From contig DXVY01000089.1 of NCBI GenBank assembly GCA_019417145.1, forward strand, positions 1 to 6,865: a stretch of DNA of 6,865 bases. The letters are read 5' to 3'. The notes beneath the pieces are model-generated. The model saw nothing but the letters and a program-made list of their open reading frames with translations, searched no databases and had not been told where the DNA came from. Every line of letters starts with the position of its first letter. Position 1 is the first letter of the stretch. Shown piece after piece: positions 4,011 through 6,865 of this stretch. The position numbers and the translations under genes are program-made. The stretch comes from Clostridiales bacterium. Its GTDB lineage: Bacteria; Bacillota; Clostridia; Oscillospirales; Acutalibacteraceae.

Positions 4011-6865
4011 CTAGGATTGGCGGGCCAGGATTTTGCAGATTTCCATTACATCCGCGATGGTGATCTCCCCGTCGCCGTCCAGGTCTCCCCGGATGATTTC
4101 TTCATCGGTAGGATCGGTGCCGGCCGAATCTCTGGCCATAACCTTGCAGGCCTCCATCACGTCGGCAATGGTCACCTCCCCGTCGTCGTCCAGATCGCCG
4201 GGAAGGGGCGGCGGCGCCTCTGTATAGGGACGATTCACCACAATCTGGGCGGCATATTCCCCCTTTTCCAGGGTGACCAGGGCCCATAGCCGGGGCTGGG
4301 AACCGGTTCCCTCCCCCAGAACATGAAAGGCGTCCACCGCAATATCCACCGACGGCTGATCTACCGCCTCGTTCAGATGGGCCAGAAGGTCCTGGGCATC
4401 CGTGGCGGCCATTCCCGGGCCGTAGACGGGGACCAGGGTATCGGCCGCCTGCTGGGCGGCCTGGGCGGCCCGCTCCACCACCGAACGGTCGTCATGGTCA
4501 TAATCAAACACGCCGTCCAGCCAGGTGATGATCCTGTCCGCGTTTTGCGGAGTTAAAAACTTTCCAACCGCATGGGTGATGCCGGGGAACAGCTCCAGCC
4601 GGGTATTTGGGTCCTCCCGGGCCGCTTGCAGGGCCGTATAGAGCCGCTGGCTGTCGGTATAGGACACCTCATTGTCGGCCAGACCGTGCTGGAGGTAGAA
4701 GGGCGGCGCGTCGGCAGAAACATGGGTGATGGGGCTGGCCGTCGCCGCCTTGTCCCCGGCCGCCGACTGGTCGACCCCCAGCCAATTGGGACAGTACATG
4801 GCGTTGGCCGGGGTGGTCATATCGGTAATCGCGTACCAGGAGACCACCGCCTGCACCTCGCTTGTCGCCTGGGCGCTGCCCATGGAAAGATCCTCAAAAT
4901 ACGGGTTGCCGCCGGTGAGGCCGGCCAGATCCACCAGCAGGCCGCCGGCCGACTCGCCCCACAAAGCGAACCGGTCGGGATCCAGTCCGTACTGCCGGGC
5001 ATGGGCCCGCAGATAGCGGATGGCCGCCTTTACATCATAAATGGGTTCGGGAAAGTAGGCCTCAGGGGCGCAGCGGTAGTCCACCAGAGCCACGGCGTAG
5101 CCCCGTTCCACCGCCTGCAGGGCACCGGCCGCCGTATACAGTACGGCGTCCCCGGTGGAATTGCCGCCGGAAAAGCTGCCCCCATGGACAAAGATAATCA
5201 GCGGGGTGGGACCCGCCGTATTCTCCGGCAGGATGAGATGCAGCTTTTGGGCGGGGGATGCGTCGGCGTAGGCAAGGTTCATATGGGCGTTTTTATAGCC
5301 CGACAGGGAAACCGTCCACTGGGCGGGGCGCTGGTTTTCGGAGGTGCTTAGATTTTCCCCCGGGGCAAACTGCTTTTGCAGGAAGGCCAAGGCCCGCTCC
5401 ACCGGCTCCCCCTGGTTCCAGAAGGCCTCGTCGGCATGCTGGCCCTGGGCGGGGAAATAGGTATCCACCTGCTCCTCCCCGATCAAGCGGGAGAGCAGCG
5501 GGGCGAACGCGGTGCTTTCATCCGGGTTTACGGTGGTATCGTTCAGGCCATGGGCGATGAACATGGGAGGCGTCTCGGCGGAGATATGGGTGATGGGGCT
5601 GGCGTCCAAGGCCTCTTCCCGGGTATAGCCGTCCCCTAAGAGGGTGGTGACCGGATCCTTGCCGGTGGTGGTGATCTCGCTGAGCCAGTCCTCCATCTTC
5701 CAGGCGGTCAAATCCGAGATGCTGTAAAAGGAGACGACGGCCTGGACGTCGCTGGACACGTCGGGGTTTCCCATCCCAACCTCCTCATAGCCGGGGCTGC
5801 CGTTGGTGGCCCCCATGAACTGGGCCAGGTGGGCGCCGGCCGACGCGCCCACGGCCACCATGCGGTCGGGGTCCAGGTTATAGGTCTTAGCGTTGGCCCT
5901 TAAAAAGCGGACGGCCGCCTTACAGTCGTAAATCTGGGCCGGCCACTGGGCGTTTTGGGCCAGTCGGTAGTTGATGCTGGCCACAGCGTAGCCGGCGGCC
6001 AGGGCGGCGTCTAAAAATCCCCGGTTTTCGCTGCTGGTTTTGTCCCCGATGACCCAGGCGCCCCCATGGATATACACCAGCACAGGATAGGGGCCGGAAC
6101 CGGTTTCGGGCAGCTGGAGATCCAGGGTCTGGGCGGAAAGCGTGCTGTTTTCCACATAGGGGATATCGGTATAGGAAACCGGGGCGGCGGTTTTGCCGCC
6201 GGTGACCGTCTGCACGATCAACTGGGCATAGACCCGCGAAAGGTAGTCGTTGGGATGGTTTACATTGTTGCCGGTCATATCGGCGTAGGATTTACGGCTT
6301 AACAGGTATTGATGCAGGGCGGTCATATCCGCCAGGACGACCCCCTCCCCCTCCAGGGCGGCCAGGGCCGGGGCATAGGTTTCATGGCAGCCGGCAAAGC
6401 CGATGGCAGAGGGGTTGGGCAGGGTGGTGGACACCAGGACAAATTCACAGTCCGGGTTGTGCGCGCGGACCGCCTCCATCATTTTGCGGGTGTTTTCCTG
6501 GAACTGGGGGGCGTTGTTCTGGCCGCCCGCGTCGTTCATGCCGAAAGCGATCACCACCAGGTCCGGGTTATAGGCGTTCACCCGGGACTGGACATTCTCC
6601 ACGCCCCAGCCCGAGGTCATGCCGGCCAGGCCGGTATTGGTGGCGCGGATGTCGGCCCTGGGGTAGGCCTTTTGCAGGGCGACGGTGACCAGATCGGTCC
6701 ATTTGGGCTGATAGGGGGCCCCGCCGAAAAAGCCGGAGGCATTGTAGCCCTCGGTGATGCTGTCCCCGTAATAGACGATATTTAGGGAATCCCCCTTTTG
6801 CAGCCGGGCGGTGGTTTTAGGGAGCTGGGCCGATTTATCCGCCGGCTGGGCGGCGTCCCAGGTAT
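4011..6865 (-). CDS. Modular three-esterase protein with C-terminal dockerin (N-terminus beyond window)
   Basis: Open to the right edge, so the start, any signal peptide and an N-terminal domain are missing; 950 residues are visible (numbered from the first full codon, 6863-6861). Domain 1, SGNH/GDSL hydrolase (about 26-220): GDSITEG with nucleophile Ser35, block II Gly81, GMND (108-111) with Asn110, NHP with His203. Domain 2, alpha/beta-hydrolase (about 226-499): oxyanion HGG (266-268), GASAG with Ser341, HGLND with Asp442, GQHAD with His476. Domain 3, alpha/beta-hydrolase (about 511-786): HGG (560-562), GESAG with Ser638, HGLAD with Asp730, GITHA with His764. Then an unassigned segment (787-888) ending in a proline-rich linker, and a type I dockerin (889-950). 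All three active sites look intact. Domains 2 and 3 resemble acetylxylan/feruloyl-type carboxylesterases. Inferred role: secreted deacylation of decorated polysaccharide while docked to a cohesin scaffold. The in-frame ATG at 6620 is not the start, since it would remove Ser35. Ends in TAG, then the terminator at 3967-4004. Confidence 0.92.
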   Translation of the reverse strand, partial: TWDAAQPADKSAQLPKTTARLQKGDSLNIVYYGDSITEGYNASGFFGGAPYQPKWTDLVTVALQKAYPRADIRATNTGLAGMTSGWGVENVQSRVNAYNPDLVVIAFGMNDAGGQNNAPQFQENTRKMMEAVRAHNPDCEFVLVSTTLPNPSAIGFAGCHETYAPALAALEGEGVVLADMTALHQYLLSRKSYADMTGNNVNHPNDYLSRVYAQLIVQTVTGGKTAAPVSYTDIPYVENSTLSAQTLDLQLPETGSGPYPVLVYIHGGAWVIGDKTSSENRGFLDAALAAGYAVASINYRLAQNAQWPAQIYDCKAAVRFLRANAKTYNLDPDRMVAVGASAGAHLAQFMGATNGSPGYEEVGMGNPDVSSDVQAVVSFYSISDLTAWKMEDWLSEITTTGKDPVTTLLGDGYTREEALDASPITHISAETPPMFIAHGLNDTTVNPDESTAFAPLLSRLIGEEQVDTYFPAQGQHADEAFWNQGEPVERALAFLQKQFAPGENLSTSENQRPAQWTVSLSGYKNAHMNLAYADASPAQKLHLILPENTAGPTPLIIFVHGGSFSGGNSTGDAVLYTAAGALQAVERGYAVALVDYRCAPEAYFPEPIYDVKAAIRYLRAHARQYGLDPDRFALWGESAGGLLVDLAGLTGGNPYFEDLSMGSAQATSEVQAVVSWYAITDMTTPANAMYCPNWLGVDQSAAGDKAATASPITHVSADAPPFYLQHGLADNEVSYTDSQRLYTALQAAREDPNTRLELFPGITHAVGKFLTPQNADRIITWLDGVFDYDHDDRSVVERAAQAAQQAADTLVPVYGPGMAATDAQDLLAHLNEAVDQPSVDIAVDAFHVLGEGTGSQPRLWALVTLEKGEYAAQIVVNRPYTEAPPPLPGDLDDDGEVTIADVMEACKVMARDSAGTDPTDEEIIRGDLDGDGEITIADVMEICKILARQS
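4020..4199 (-). repeat. Type I dockerin: two tandem calcium-binding repeats
   Basis: Two 23-residue repeats encoded at 4199-4131 and 4088-4020 match at 18 of 23 positions by eye. Each holds an EF-hand-like loop: D890, D892, D894, D901 in the first and D927, D929, D931, D938 in the second, followed by a helix ADVMEACKVMAR or ADVMEICKILAR. A 14-residue linker separates them. Loop positions 10-11, which set cohesin choice in characterised type I dockerins, are Ile-Ala in both repeats rather than the Ser/Thr pairs of the Clostridium thermocellum type. Such a domain joins an enzyme to a cohesin on a scaffold or cell-surface protein; none is encoded in this window. Confidence 0.93.
4506..6188 (-). 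repeat. Tandem duplicated alpha/beta-hydrolase domains within the esterase
   Basis: The two domains (encoded about 6188-5367 and 5333-4506) share motifs in the same order: HGG, a YR motif, IYD-KAA-R-LRA, LDPDR, G-SAG, VQAVVS-Y-I-D, SPITH, HGL-D and a late His. The two nucleophile serines are 297 residues apart. At DNA level the 18-base string atgggtgatggggctggc occurs exactly at 4722-4739 and 5586-5603 (the ASPITH region). The pattern fits an old internal duplication followed by divergence. Confidence 0.75.

Noticed and set aside
4020..4199. The two similar dockerin units as a DNA repeat array or CRISPR-like structure
   Set aside because: There are only two units, they are in frame, and the conservation follows calcium-binding residues, so it is a protein repeat.
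4572..5351. 259-codon plus-strand open frame opposite the esterase, and other long frames there
   Set aside because: They are antisense shadows caused by high third-position GC. Their translations are rich in G and R, show no domain, and lie against an unmistakable hydrolase domain.
6618..6620. ATG at 6620 as the start of the esterase
   Set aside because: The frame stays open to the window end and the 81 upstream residues contain the GDSITEG nucleophile block, so the gene starts outside.

Overview
This 6.9 kb window is GC-rich DNA with Gram-positive style signals: strong AGGAGG-type ribosome binding sites, TTGACA/TATAAT-like promoters and compact intrinsic terminators. The protein families (a short TyrA, a DUF1861 protein, a GH32 enzyme with an N-terminal extra domain, and a dockerin-tailed multi-esterase) suggest a high-GC member of the Clostridia, most likely an Oscillospiraceae/Ruminococcaceae-type anaerobe that uses plant or host glycans. 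The taxonomic call is an inference from gene content, not a match.

Layout. At the left edge is a minus-strand tRNA pair, tRNA-Leu(UAG) followed by tRNA-Gly(GCC), the latter cut by the window start. The ~230-base region to its right holds back-to-back divergent promoters: TTGACA-17-TAAAAT driving the tRNAs leftward and TTGACA-17-TATCAT driving tyrA rightward. A 24-base near-perfect dyad lies between them. Rightward, tyrA (prephenate dehydrogenase, 285 aa, no ACT domain) is followed after 38 bases by a DUF1861 family protein (317 aa, beta-propeller, related to beta-1,2-mannan phosphorylase/transferase enzymes). This probable two-gene operon ends at a strong hairpin terminator at 2298-2328, which also faces the end of the convergent GH32 gene.

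On the minus strand are a GH32 fructan hydrolase without a signal peptide (523 aa, all three catalytic acidic motifs present) and, upstream of it in transcription order, a very long modular esterase running off the right edge. The visible 950 residues of the esterase hold an SGNH/GDSL hydrolase domain, two tandem alpha/beta-hydrolase (carboxylesterase) domains, an unassigned ~100-residue segment and a C-terminal type I dockerin with two calcium loops. The esterase ends at a perfect 12-bp hairpin terminator. The only plausible GH32 promoter begins inside the tail of that terminator, so the two minus-strand genes look like separate transcription units.

How the genes fit together. The right half is a carbohydrate-use region: an extracellular, probably cohesin-anchored enzyme with three separate esterase active sites, suited to stripping acyl groups from a decorated polysaccharide, next to an intracellular fructan/fructo-oligosaccharide hydrolase. 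The left half is housekeeping (tRNAs, tyrosine synthesis) joined to a glycan-active DUF1861 protein. The most notable item is the three-esterase dockerin protein; next are the unassigned segment before the dockerin and the odd tyrA-DUF1861 pairing. No mobile element, CRISPR array or phage gene is visible.
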